Both the position numbers and the translations under genes were made by a program. A DNA stretch of 64,000 bases from Nitzschia sp. pyKryTriq1 (lineage: Eukaryota; Bacillariophyta; Bacillariophyceae; Bacillariales; Bacillariaceae), in NCBI GenBank assembly GCA_956465555.1, contig OY101121.1, positions 334,722 through 398,721 of the forward strand, read 5' to 3'. How positions within the stretch are numbered: position 1 is the stretch's first letter; each line of letters begins with the position of its first letter. Positions 8,957 through 18,777 of this stretch are shown here, one piece after another. The notes under the pieces are model-generated. The model had not been told where the DNA came from and did no database searches. It saw only the letters and a list, made by a program, of their open reading frames with translations.

Positions 8957-11900
8957 TTATGAATCATCTTCTTCGGCTGTTGTTTCAGTCGTTGCGTATT
9001 GCGCTCCTCCGTCTTCTTCTTGTTCTCCTGTCGGAGGCGCTTCTTCGTGTCGATCGGACATGTCCCGTGCTGTCGAATGCGGTTCAGAGGAAGAAGAATG
9101 TATGGACCTTTGATGAGGTTGTTCCGAGGCCCCCATCGAAGTCCACACCTCTTCATGACTGCTGGGGCGTTTGCGTGCCAACATGGACGAACTTATATCC
9201 ACTTCGTCGGGGATGACAACCTCTCCAAAATTCACACCCGAGACAAAGACACGCGTTTTGCTGAGCATTTCGTCCAGCCTGGTACTGGGACGAGGTTTGG
9301 GGGAAACGACCACCCGCCAAAGCTTGGGAAGTACCACCACGATGACACTAGAAATGGCAAAGACCCAAATCAGTGCGACTCGACCAACATACGTGGCATT
9401 GGCCGAGGAGTCCCCAATCACTGCCAGTATCGGAACTCCCATCGCCCAGGACTGCAAGTGGACAACAATCGCGTAGAAGACCGGTGACGCTTCGCTTAAC
9501 TCTCCGGGAGCATACATGGTTCGATAGGCAAAAAAGCCCGCGATTGCTTCGGCTGTCACCAACAGAGCCATCAATGGAGCAGAGAAGGCCCAAAAATGAT
9601 CGCTGGTGCACCGCCCGTAGCTCTCACCGCTGTCTGCATCTACAATTTCGCGCTCCCATTGCCACGGATCCACCGCCGTCCAAACGATCAACAACGTTAT
9701 GGTGATTGCCAAAAATATCACCAACGGTCCCATGGCTTGTATTGCGGTGACTTTTCTCCTTCGCATTTGAAGGACTTTGTCGAGTCGCCAGAGCTTGCAT
9801 GCAATCGCAGCAAGCGTGACCACATGGCCGATGAAAAACAGCCAGGCCGTCCAAGCACACGCGTGATCCAGCTGTCGTTCTGACCATCCCGCGTTCTCAT
9901 CAAAGGACATTGTCAAGATGGACGAAGACAAAACTATAGATCCTACACACAACAGGATCAAAAAGATGGGCTGGCCCATTCGCACTGTACGGCGATCTCG
10001 CCATTGGACCAGGAGGAAAATGGCTCCAATGCAAACCAACCAACACAATCCCATCATTGTGAATCCAAAGACTCGAACGCCTTGCGACAAAAAGTTTTGC
10101 TCCCCGATATCCTTGTAAAGAGCCGGTGGCTCTGTAGACCCCGTACGATACACAAACTCCTCGCCTGGGATCCTTGAAAAAATACTGCTGGAGGCGCTTG
10201 CTGGGGGAAGTTGGTCGTCGTTCTGGGCCGTCCCACCTTGTAACGTGTAGGCAATCAATACCGCTTCGTACGAATTTTGAAACGACGTCGAGTTCAAGAC
10301 GGCTCGAACATTATAAACACCCAAATAGGCCGGTGTCATTCGAGAATCCGTCCCTTCCAGATCGACTCGACCCGAAGCTCCTTGAAACGCACTTTGTGTG
10401 ATTCCTTGTTGTAAGGGAGTCATCCCACCCACTTGGTTCTGTCTATGGTGATCCTCCGCTCCTTGCTGGCTGGGGGTTGGGGATATAGCCCCAGCAGAGG
10501 GAGCAGGAGCAGTGCTGCTGGCTTCAGTGGTAGTACTAGTACTGCTGCGACTCGCTTGACACGCGCCCAATCCAATCGCAATGACAGAATCGTAGACAAA
10601 GGAAGATAGTTCGGCGGGCATTTCAGTTTGAAAATAGTCGGGCTCACCATGGAAGGGTACCTGGATTGGTTTGATTTGTATATTGAGTTGTTCCACTTGT
10701 GCGGGACCTTGGGCCCGCCACGCCGTCAAGAATCGATCTTCTTTTGTTCCTTGTTGTGGTTGTTGCTCCTGCTGCGGAACCGCAAAACCATCCATATAAC
10801 TTATCAGTAGTGCACCAGACAGGAGTTTGTCCATGGGTGATCCTGGAATTTGCGGCCCAAAGGTATCTCCGATATGCCGAATCCCTGTCGCTTCGTGATT
10901 GAGAATAAACCTGTAGTCATTCCCCTCCAGCATACCCAATTCGCCGGCGGCTTTTGCCAGTTCGACGAGTTCACTTGCCAAGAATGTCAAAACAAAGATG
11001 GTCCGAACCCCACTCTGCCGAACGTCCAATAGACCTTCTCGAATCGAAGGGGAAGAGAACAATTGCACCGAAAAGTTCAGATCCAGCCCTGCTTGCGCCA
11101 CGCCATCCGCTGGCATTAAGGATTCTGGCTTGTTATCATACAGGACCGCCAGATGTTCATTCTGCCCATGACTCAGCTGCAGTAAAAAATGTAATAATCC
11201 ATTCATGACCTGTTGACTTTGGGGCATAATGGAAGCCAGAAAAGCTCGGGGACGAGGTTTTTGTGTGCTGCTAGTACTAGTACTGGACAATGGTGATGGT
11301 GGCGGTGGCTTCTCACCATGTTCCTTTTGCATCTTTCGGGGTGTGGCAAAGGCATAGGACACTTGCGTGATATCATATGCATAGGCAATAGCGTTGGTTA
11401 ATTGCAATCCTTCGGCTGTCTTTGGGCCGAGCATCGCACAGGGCGTGGATTGAAGCTGGTCCTGATGCTGCTGTTCTTGCTCTCCACAACTCGTAATAGT
11501 AGTTGTAGTAGCATTACTGCTACTGCTGCTGCTGCTGCTGCTGCTACTTGTACTCGCCCAAAGGGAACCAGAACGGTGGTCGTCCAAGGCTTGGACTAAT
11601 ACTTCCACGGCGCTGTATTTTTCTTTCTTGCTATCGACAATTTGATAGGTCGAAAGGGTCACATTGGGACATTCTCGTAATAACATGGGCAACTCAGGGA
11701 CTACCGCCCCGCTGTGTTTATTAAAGTGGCGAACGGCTAGATCGGCGGCGGCCATGAGCGAGTAGCCATCTTTGGCATCTTGAATCGAGGCAGCCTCGTA
11801 ATTGACGTATTCAAATCCAGAAAAGGGAAGCAAAAATAATATGGAACAGTTGGAAGGTGACGACGACGACGATGAGGAAGAACTGCTAGTAGTATTGCGA

Positions 11901-11977
11901 CTGTTGGCTTGCACTTCATTGTGGAAGGCAACGACGATCAACAGAAACAAGATGCCTAACCAAGCCATCATTCTCAT
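8957..11977 (-). CDS. Class C GPCR, GABA-B receptor-like
   Basis: A 1006-residue receptor. The start is the ATG at 11977 because it opens a clear signal peptide (MAWLGILFLLIVVAFHNEVQA); the frame upstream has no ATG. An extracellular periplasmic-binding/ANF-type ligand domain follows (about residues 35-610, with FAILMPQSQQ-like and VLYDNKPES segments), interrupted by Ser, Gln and Pro-rich inserts. A 7TM_3 domain begins at FGFTMMGLCWLVCIGAIF and continues through ACAWTAWLFFIGHVVTLAAI, KLWRL (family hallmark), TAVDPWQWE and the last helix ending in VVVLPKLWRV. The cytoplasmic tail is about 100 residues and acidic. Such receptors sense amino-acid-like ligands and signal through G proteins in animals. 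Ligand and partner here are unknown. Confidence 0.9.
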   Translation of the reverse strand: MRMMAWLGILFLLIVVAFHNEVQANSRNTTSSSSSSSSSSPSNCSILFLLPFSGFEYVNYEAASIQDAKDGYSLMAAADLAVRHFNKHSGAVVPELPMLLRECPNVTLSTYQIVDSKKEKYSAVEVLVQALDDHRSGSLWASTSSSSSSSSSSSNATTTTITSCGEQEQQHQDQLQSTPCAMLGPKTAEGLQLTNAIAYAYDITQVSYAFATPRKMQKEHGEKPPPPSPLSSTSTSSTQKPRPRAFLASIMPQSQQVMNGLLHFLLQLSHGQNEHLAVLYDNKPESLMPADGVAQAGLDLNFSVQLFSSPSIREGLLDVRQSGVRTIFVLTFLASELVELAKAAGELGMLEGNDYRFILNHEATGIRHIGDTFGPQIPGSPMDKLLSGALLISYMDGFAVPQQEQQPQQGTKEDRFLTAWRAQGPAQVEQLNIQIKPIQVPFHGEPDYFQTEMPAELSSFVYDSVIAIGLGACQASRSSTSTTTEASSTAPAPSAGAISPTPSQQGAEDHHRQNQVGGMTPLQQGITQSAFQGASGRVDLEGTDSRMTPAYLGVYNVRAVLNSTSFQNSYEAVLIAYTLQGGTAQNDDQLPPASASSSIFSRIPGEEFVYRTGSTEPPALYKDIGEQNFLSQGVRVFGFTMMGLCWLVCIGAIFLLVQWRDRRTVRMGQPIFLILLCVGSIVLSSSILTMSFDENAGWSERQLDHACAWTAWLFFIGHVVTLAAIACKLWRLDKVLQMRRRKVTAIQAMGPLVIFLAITITLLIVWTAVDPWQWEREIVDADSGESYGRCTSDHFWAFSAPLMALLVTAEAIAGFFAYRTMYAPGELSEASPVFYAIVVHLQSWAMGVPILAVIGDSSANATYVGRVALIWVFAISSVIVVVLPKLWRVVVSPKPRPSTRLDEMLSKTRVFVSGVNFGEVVIPDEVDISSSMLARKRPSSHEEVWTSMGASEQPHQRSIHSSSSEPHSTARDMSDRHEEAPPTGEQEEDGGAQYATTETTAEEDDS

Positions 11978-12200
11978 TCTTGCTAATATTGTTGTTGTTA
12001 TGAAGCCGTCATCCGTCACCAGTGCGGTCTTGTGTTTTGTGGCATCCCAAATAAACGCAAGACGCAAGCGCACATATATACCGCGATAACGTTAGGGCCG
12101 GATTTGTGAGGGTACACGTATTACGAATGCAGAAAAGGACGGAGAAACCCGAGAAGAAAAGGAGAAACCCGAGAGAAGTGTCGTCCCGCCTATTACGAAC

Positions 12201-12484
12201 TGCAGTGTCCTGTCGACGTCATCGGTCCGTCCGTCCCTCCCTCGACGTCATCCTGACACTGCGTGACGTCATAGCGTTCCTACTAGTCGTGACACCTCCG
12301 TCAATGACTACTGCATTTCATCTAGAGGCGATCCCTCCTTCACAAACTTCACAAGACATCCAAGATCGCCATCACCACTACATTTATGATAAGTCGTTCG
12401 TGCCCCTGACACTTCACGACTACCTTACGATTACAAAAGATTCATCTCTCAAAACAACCCAGAAAAATAGTCTCACTTCTTTTA
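12201..12484 (+). repeat. Left LTR copy (partial)
   Basis: Repeat of 13415-13698 at a constant offset of 1214 bases. Each copy holds three GACGTCAT motifs, one inside a full TGACGTCA palindrome, which is the kind of site bZIP factors bind. A role in element transcription is inference. Confidence 0.85.
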
Positions 12485-13414
12485 CACCTCGTGGAGGCAG
12501 TCCAACCGTTCGAAGACGACGATGACGCTGAAGCGTTCCTTGTGGCCGAGGCTCATGATCTAGAGCCCGAGCTCTACGACTCGGACGATGAGAGCCTCCC
12601 AGGACTAGTTCCCCCTACGGTCTACGACAGTGACAGCGAGGACGAACACGAAGACAACGAAGGTCGTGCCGTCCCTCGACCTCCTTCCAGGACAGTCGAC
12701 GTTACTGACGACGTCGTTCCCCAAACGATCGTCACTATCAAAACAATGAATGGCGCGGCCAGTAACTACCGCTTATACAAGGTCCTCATGGACTCCGGAG
12801 CCACCTTCGAAGCAATGATCAAGTCCTCGGCGCTTCCACCCACTGTTGTGCCCACCAACATCGATCCTATCGGTGTGCGCACAACGAATGGATCCTTCAC
12901 GATCAACAAGACAGTAACCTTGGAGGGCCTACGTTTCCCAGAGTTCAGTTTCACCTCCCACCTGGCGCCAGTCAACGCAGTCATCTTCAACAGCGACGCG
13001 TGCGCCTACGATATCATCTTGGGCCGTGCCTGCCTCAAGAAGATGGGAGTCAATTTGGACTTCGCTCGGTCCGCCATGATTTGGCTCGACATCGAAGTCC
13101 CCTTTCGGTCCAACAACAAGATAACGAAGGGACCAACCATATTCCAACGAGCAAATGCCCAAGTCAACCCAGTTCGCGTCGACCGAGCCGAAGGCGAAAA
13201 TCTTCGCCGCCGCTTCAAAGACTACGAGCCGGGCGACGAAGTACTGGTCCTCTCCTACAAACCCGATAAGCTCGAACCTCGAGCCACCGGCCCCTTTGTC
13301 ATTGCCCAAGTCCATGTCAACGGCACCGTCACTATTCAACGCAACGCCCATGTTTTTCAGCGCATTAACATCCGGCGCGTCAAGCCTTACCTTCATTAAT
13401 CTTTGGAGGCAGGA

Positions 13415-13750
13415 TGCAGTGTCCTGTCGACGTCATCGGTCCGTCCGTCCCTCCCTCGACGTCATCCTGACACTGCGTGACGTCATAGCGTTCCTACTAG
13501 TCGTGACACCTCCGTCAATGACTACTGCATTTCATCTAGAGGCGATCCCTCCTTCACAAACTTCACAAGACATCCAAGATCGCCATCACCACTACATTTA
13601 TGATAAGTCGTTCGTGCCCCTGACACTTCACGACTACCTTACGATTACAAAAGATTCATCTCTCAAAACAACCCAGAAAAATAGTCTCACTTCTTTTAAT
13701 TTCATCTACTTTAAATCACGAATTGAATCCCGTAACTACGAGTCGTTGCA
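13415..13750 (+). repeat. Right LTR (about 336 bp)
   Basis: It begins TGCAGTG and ends GTTGCA, directly followed by the target duplication CGAAC. The 3' boundary was placed by matching the CGAAC on the far side of the left LTR, and the TG...CA ends agree. Confidence 0.8.
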
Positions 13751-13924
13751 CGAACTCATCTTACATACTGTACGTAACTTACTTTTGTGGTGTGGAACCA
13801 CGCGCCCGCGCGCCCGCCATGATCAGCTGTTGTATTACATAGCTTGTAGCTCCAAAGGCACATATACAATATTAGGTAATGACCATTTCGCGTCCGCAGG
13901 GCGCAGAAATTTTTTATGCGAGTA

Positions 13925-14325
13925 CATTCGAGCACGCGATAGCGCTAGTAATAGACATTGTTGTACATTCATTCACGCGATAGCGCTAGTAATAGACATT
14001 GTTGTACATTCGAGCACGCGATAGCGCTAGTAATAGACATTGTTGTACATTCATTCACGCGATAGCGCTAGTAATAGACATTGTTGTACATTCATTCACG
14101 CGATAGCGCTAGTAATAGACATTGTTGTACATTCGAGCACGCGATAGCGCTAGTAATAGACATTGTTGTACATTCGAGCACGCGATAGCGCTAGTAATAA
14201 TAGACATTGTTGTACATTCATTCACGCGATAGCGCTAGTAATAGACATTGTTGTACATTCGAGCACGCGATAGCGCTAGTAATAGACATTGTTGTACATT
14301 CATTCACGCGATAGCGCTAGTAATA
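13925..14325 (+). repeat. Tandem array, ten 41-bp units in two variants
   Basis: Ten head-to-tail copies of a 41-bp unit containing CGCGATAGCGCTAGTAATAG and ACATTGTTGTA. One unit carries an extra 3 bp (AATAAT for AAT). Two variants differ only in the bases before the CGCG: A has CATTCATTCACGCG and B has CATTCGAGCACGCG. Reading left to right the order is B A B A A B B A B A. Each unit holds the perfect palindrome TAGCGCTA. There are no spacers between units, so it is a minisatellite, not a CRISPR array. It lies 175 bp past the LTR element. Confidence 0.95.
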
Positions 14326-14336
14326 CTTCCATAACT

Positions 14337-14810
14337 TTAATGTGGTAACGACAACAACACAACAAATAATAACGACAACAACAAAACACAAAACATAAAA
14401 TCTATTATTTCCAGGACCTTCCAATAAATTACTTGGGAGAATCGTCCAAGTATAGTGATGTAGCCCACGTAAGGTCGGTAGTAACCAATACCTTTTTTGT
14501 AGACTACGATCTTCTGACCTTTCTTGTAGTTCGTATCCATGGAAAGTATCGAATCGGTCCGTCCCAAAACTTTCCTCACCATCAAGGGTTTGCGCCAGAT
14601 GAAATATGACTGTAGAATGTCCTCAATGAGATTGCAGCTCAGAAATCTAGCATTATATCCTCCCCGATCCATAAGCTTTGAAAATTTTGGGAGTGACGCT
14701 TCTTGAAGTTCTGGCTGCTCCGTGGCCGCGACTGGCTGCTCGTCCAACTCGACTGTATTTTGATAACGAGCCCACGACTGTTCATAGTCATGGACATCAT
14801 CAAATATCAT
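14337..14810 (-). mobile_element. Transposase-like fragment (possibly MULE-type DDE)
   Basis: A 157-residue frame from ATG 14810. The middle part (about residues 50-130) resembles the entry to a DDE transposase core: ILSMDTNYKKGQKIVVY would carry the first Asp, followed by YYRPYVGYITILGRFSQVIYW as the next strands. Upstream, LSCNLIEDILQSYFIWRKPLM is helical. The last ~25 residues are translated from an ACA/AAC-rich low-complexity stretch and are not family sequence, so the rest of the core is missing. Superfamily assignment is tentative and from memory. ACAACA-rich DNA at 14345-14395 and its TGTTGT-rich counterpart at 14838-14907 could be decayed inverted termini. Confidence 0.4.
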
Positions 14811-15606
14811 TGATTGGAGGCAAGGGTAGCCTCATTCTTATGTTGTTGTTGTTGTTGTTGCCGTTGCTTTCTATTTGTATTGTATTGTTGTTTTGTGTTG
14901 TTGTGTTATGATGGACGTCAGTGTTGATAATGCTCGAGATTCCAGATACCCGAGATCGCCGTGTCGGTAATACAGTATGATATCTGGATTCGCATTAGTC
15001 GATCTGCAATAACGTGAGTGTCACCGTTATCCTGGAACTACAGAGTCGCGGGACACACTAAAATTTTTGACACTTTGGAATAAAGTATAAACCCGTTTTT
15101 GTATTCGTAGAGTTAGTCGTGAGCTATTTATATTGACACTCTGGAATAAAGTATAAACCCGTTTCAGGATTTTCGGACGTGAAAAAAAGACTCCCCAATA
15201 TTATCGCCAGTCAGGCGGACGGAGAACAGACTTCGACCGGGGTGCAAGACGGTAAATGCGATAACGTTGCGCTAATAGTCTACCATTTAAAAAAATTAGT
15301 ACAGGTAGGTACGGCACAAGTACACGGTACAAGTCGATGTACAGTATGTGGTTATTTTTTAATGATATGTCTTCACGTACCATTATACACTTCTTTTACG
15401 GTGTAGCACGACGGTTCGGGCAGGAGCGGAGTGGGGGCTGCTTCTAGCATGTGCCTATACGGCAAGGTTGACGCTCGAGAAGAAATGTCTCTTGCGAAAG
15501 CGTACAGTAGTGGCCGGCTCCAGCCAGTAGTTGTCCGGTTTGCTATCATATACTCTAGCGTAGTAGTTAGTACTTCGTGTTAGTGTAGTAGTTAGTACTT
15601 CGTGTA
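14811..15606. other. Intergenic with a 30-bp direct repeat pair
   Basis: No gene seen. A direct repeat (GACACT-TGGAATAAAGTATA and onward) occurs at 15069-15098 and 15135-15164, differing at one base and spaced 66 bp. A second short repeat, GTAGTAGTTAGTACTTCGTG, occurs twice at about 15559-15604, just past the PPR gene's stop. Confidence 0.6.
15069..15164 (+). repeat. Direct repeat pair, 66-bp period
   Basis: Copies at 15069-15098 and 15135-15164 with one mismatch (ACACTTTGG against ACACTCTGG). Function unknown. The position beside a transposase fragment suggests element debris. Confidence 0.75.
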
Positions 15607-18600
15607 TTAGCTATACTTCAAATCGGGGAGGTCGGGAGGAAGATCATCCGCCCGACGATGTTTCATGGAATTCGATGACCGCTGCCGCATCCCCCGTCCT
15701 CGTCTTTGGGACTCATTGACTGTTCCTTCTTCACTACTAACACTACTACTACTACGAGAGCATCGTTTCATTTGATTCCGGCTCCATTCATTCCAGGGTA
15801 CATTGAATTTTTCCATCAGTTTCACAATCACGCGGGCTCGCTTTTCCTTATCCGGAACATTGTGGCTGTCCGCCAAGACTTTGAGGATCGACCCGAACGT
15901 ATTCGCATTGGGTGTCATTTGCTTGTTTCCGCCTTGTTCGAGTTGCTCCATCATTTCTTTTAATAGCGCCGTGACTTTGAAGAGTGCATTGGGATCTCTG
16001 GAAAGTGACCATGCCTTGATGACCGAGTTGTAGGATATCACATTGGGCTGGACGGCAGGATCGTCCGAGGCTTGCATTTCTCGCAATAAACTTTCAGCGC
16101 GGATCGCTGCTGCAGTCGATTTGGCATATGCCAAACAATCCAAGACGATACTGTAGCTCACAACATTGGGTTTGATGTCGGGCAATAAGCTGTTGTTTTC
16201 TTCCGCGAGATGCTTCATTTGTTGCAGCAGCCTTTCGGCCCGTTCTGGAGCTTGTGGATTATGTTGCGTTTTGGCCCAGGCCGATAGGACCGCCGAAAAC
16301 GTAATGTTGTTGGGTGCTGCCGCCGCTCCTCCTGTTTCCTTATTGTCTTGCAAATAATCTTGTAGCATTTCCTTGAACAATGCTTCGGCTCGTGGGCCCT
16401 GCCCAGCTTGTGCCCAAGCCTGAATAGCCATGTTCCAGCATACAGTATCGGGTTTCAAATCTGGATTGTTTTGTTCTTTGGCCGCCTGTTGCATGCTTCG
16501 TAAAAGCGCTTCGACCTTGTGAGCGGCCTCCTCACTTTTATGACTCTTTTTGTTGTTGTTGTTGTTGTTGTTGTTGGACGATGATGACTGCGCATAACAT
16601 TTCATAACATTCGAGTAGATCGCTTGGTCGGGTTGACAATGCCTCCATCCCGACTCGTGCAATTTTTGAAGTTTCAATAGTAATATTTCGGCACGTTCGC
16701 TAGCCTGCGGATCGTTGGACAAGGCCCAAGCCTTCAAGACGGTTCCGAACGAAATGACATCGGGTTGAGGATTTCGAATAGGATCTTCGAGATGGGATTG
16801 GTAGAAATTCCATAAGAATTGTTCGGCTCGTTCGGGTTGCTGATGTTGTTGATTTTTGGCCAAGGCGTTCAAGACTGTATTCATGGTGGATGTATCTGGA
16901 ATGACGACACCATCCGTCTGCATTTGTTCCAGTATTTTAAGTGCCCGATCTGCCGCTTGTGGGTGTTTCGAATGCATCCAACATTTCAATACTAAATTGT
17001 ACGACCAGGCATCGGGAGGACGTTCCAACAATCCTGTTTCGTACAGTTCGAGCATATGCGTCAATACGGATTCGGCTCGTTGGGCCGCATCGACATAAAA
17101 GGATCTGGAATATGCCAGTAGGACCGTTTCAAATGGCACTAAGGTGGGTTTGAGTTGCGCATCAAATTGTGCTCCATAATCCTTGACGAGACTCGTCAAG
17201 AGCTGTTCGGCTTGTTTGGCTTCTCCTTGTTGTGCCAAAATAGAAATGACATTTTGATACGATGCCAAGGTAGTTTGAAGTCTTTGTTTGCCTTTCATCA
17301 TTTGTGTGAGTAGTCGTTGGGCATTTTGGGACGCCTCCTCGGGATATCGGTCGGCATGTGCGGCCCAACATTGAATCACCCAATCGTAGCTCGTTCCATT
17401 GGGTTGTGGTAGCAGTAGTCGTAAAGAAGAAGAAGAATTTTCGTTACCCGACGACTCGACGTCGTCATCTTGGTTGTGCATCTTTATCATGTCTTCTAAC
17501 AATGCTTGGGCGGCGTGGGGAGCATCGGGTTGCGTCGATCGTGCATATGCTTCAAGAACCAGATTGTACATGTCCAAAGTAATACTACTACTCGCAGGGG
17601 AGGATAGTAATAGTACGCCATCAGTGCTGCTGCTGCTGCTGCTGCTACTGTTGCTGCTGTTGTTGTTGGTGGTGGTGATGGTGGTCCGCACGGTTTCTTC
17701 CAAAAATTGCCTGGCGCTGGCGGCATGTCCTCCATTGGCCAATATCCTCAGCACCAATAGAAAAGTCTGTTCCGCTAACATTCTTCTTCTTGATGATTCA
17801 CGACCCTGCTGCTCCTGCTGCTGCTGCTCCGCATTCATCGTCGTCGTCGTCGTCATCATCATTATCTTTTGGGTGATGCGCAGCGCCGATTCGGCGGCTT
17901 GCAAAGTAATACTATTATCATCGCCCGAAGCTCCTGTTCCTGATGCTGCTGCTGCGGAAGCGGATGCCCAACATTCCAAGACGGCATGATAATCCTCCAT
18001 GGAAGGAGGTTCTGTCAACCATCCTTCTTGGGCCAGTGCCATCATTTGATCCAGTAGTTGCTGTGCTCGTTCGGCGGCGAGTATAGGATCGTCTGACTTT
18101 TTCCAAGCTTCCAGGACTAGTGAAAAAATACGTGTATCCAAAATAATAGTATTCTTTTTCTTCTTCTTCTTCTTGGACGAGGACAATAATGATGATGATG
18201 ATGATGATTCTTCTTCGTCCGATAGTTGTAGTTGTTGTTGTTGTTGCGACATTAATAGTCCATTCACAATCGCCTCGGCTTGTTCTCCATTTCCATGTTT
18301 GACCGCTAGATTGAGATCCTTCCAGAAGGCATTCGAAGTAGGTCCAGAAGTATAATGTCGCCATACTATTGAGGATACTGGACCGAAATCATAATAATAA
18401 TGATACTGATGCTGTTGCTGATGCTGTTGCTGCTGATACTGATACTGATACTGATGCTGCTGTAGTAGTAGAATTGTTGATGATGTGCTTCGCGGTCGAA
18501 CCCTTCCGGCTTTTCTAAAGTCAGTATACTGTTCAGTCATGGCCATGTTGTTGTTGCGGTTGTTGCTGTGAGTTGTTGATGTTGTTGTTGATGATGATGT

Positions 18601-18777
18601 GGTATAAAGAAATTGCCGCCGAGCGGATGATGATGATGATGCGAGGCGGTGGTCGTCAGCCAATGCTCGTAGACTACTGCTACTCCTCCTCCTTCTCAGC
18701 TGATGCATCCAAGAAGACGAGGTTATTGTTCGGGACTGTACAAGTATCGTTGTCATCGGAAACATCATGTTCATCAT
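15607..18777 (-). CDS. Pentatricopeptide repeat (PPR) protein, organellar
   Basis: A 1056-residue intronless protein starting at ATG 18777 with an Arg/Ser-rich presequence (QSRTITSSSWMHQLRRRRSSSS), typical of mitochondrial import. From about residue 215 on it is built of at least ten PPR motifs with helices such as DMYNLVLEAYARS, WSYNLVLKCWMHS, IYSNVMKCYAQS, CWNMAIQAWAQAG and SYNSVIKAWSLS. PPR proteins bind organellar RNA one repeat per base and act in processing, stability or translation. Repeats are interrupted by Ser, Gln, Asn and Lys runs. No DYW, SMR or other catalytic tail is seen; the C-terminus is basic. RNA target unknown. Confidence 0.9.
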   Translation of the reverse strand: MMNMMFPMTTILVQSRTITSSSWMHQLRRRRSSSSLRALADDHRLASSSSSARRQFLYTTSSSTTTSTTHSNNRNNNMAMTEQYTDFRKAGRVRPRSTSSTILLLQQHQYQYQYQQQQHQQQHQYHYYYDFGPVSSIVWRHYTSGPTSNAFWKDLNLAVKHGNGEQAEAIVNGLLMSQQQQQLQLSDEEESSSSSSLLSSSKKKKKKKNTIILDTRIFSLVLEAWKKSDDPILAAERAQQLLDQMMALAQEGWLTEPPSMEDYHAVLECWASASAAAASGTGASGDDNSITLQAAESALRITQKIMMMTTTTTMNAEQQQQEQQGRESSRRRMLAEQTFLLVLRILANGGHAASARQFLEETVRTTITTTNNNSSNSSSSSSSSTDGVLLLSSPASSSITLDMYNLVLEAYARSTQPDAPHAAQALLEDMIKMHNQDDDVESSGNENSSSSLRLLLPQPNGTSYDWVIQCWAAHADRYPEEASQNAQRLLTQMMKGKQRLQTTLASYQNVISILAQQGEAKQAEQLLTSLVKDYGAQFDAQLKPTLVPFETVLLAYSRSFYVDAAQRAESVLTHMLELYETGLLERPPDAWSYNLVLKCWMHSKHPQAADRALKILEQMQTDGVVIPDTSTMNTVLNALAKNQQHQQPERAEQFLWNFYQSHLEDPIRNPQPDVISFGTVLKAWALSNDPQASERAEILLLKLQKLHESGWRHCQPDQAIYSNVMKCYAQSSSSNNNNNNNNKKSHKSEEAAHKVEALLRSMQQAAKEQNNPDLKPDTVCWNMAIQAWAQAGQGPRAEALFKEMLQDYLQDNKETGGAAAAPNNITFSAVLSAWAKTQHNPQAPERAERLLQQMKHLAEENNSLLPDIKPNVVSYSIVLDCLAYAKSTAAAIRAESLLREMQASDDPAVQPNVISYNSVIKAWSLSRDPNALFKVTALLKEMMEQLEQGGNKQMTPNANTFGSILKVLADSHNVPDKEKRARVIVKLMEKFNVPWNEWSRNQMKRCSRSSSSVSSEEGTVNESQRRGRGMRQRSSNSMKHRRADDLPPDLPDLKYS

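Larger units (their letters stand above)
12196..13755 (+). mobile_element. Short Ty3/gypsy-type LTR retroelement, broken, with 5-bp target duplication
   Basis: The element spans 12201-13750 and is flanked by the direct repeat CGAAC (12196-12200 and 13751-13755). The right LTR, 13415-13750, begins TGCAG and ends TTGCA. The left LTR copy, 12201-12484, is partial and matches the right one with no difference that I could find by eye, which suggests a young insertion. A purine tract, GGAGGCAGGA, sits directly before the right LTR. The coding remnant (about 12491-13399) shows a retropepsin-like part (LMDSGATF, later IILGRACL) and an integrase C-terminal tail ([25 protein letters not shown]). Reverse transcriptase, RNase H and the integrase core are not seen, so the element is not whole and could only move with help from a relative. 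Confidence 0.85.

Noticed and set aside
12106-12525. 139-codon plus-strand frame
   Set aside because: It runs through the left LTR and is repeated in the frame at 13155-14024 through the right LTR; both are LTR translations, not genes.
13925-14325. CRISPR-like periodic repeat
   Set aside because: Units abut directly with no unique spacers and differ as two fixed variants; it is a minisatellite in nuclear DNA.
17399-17989. 196-codon plus-strand frame antisense to the PPR gene
   Set aside because: Shadow frame with Leu/Cys runs made by the Ser/Gln-coding repeats on the other strand.
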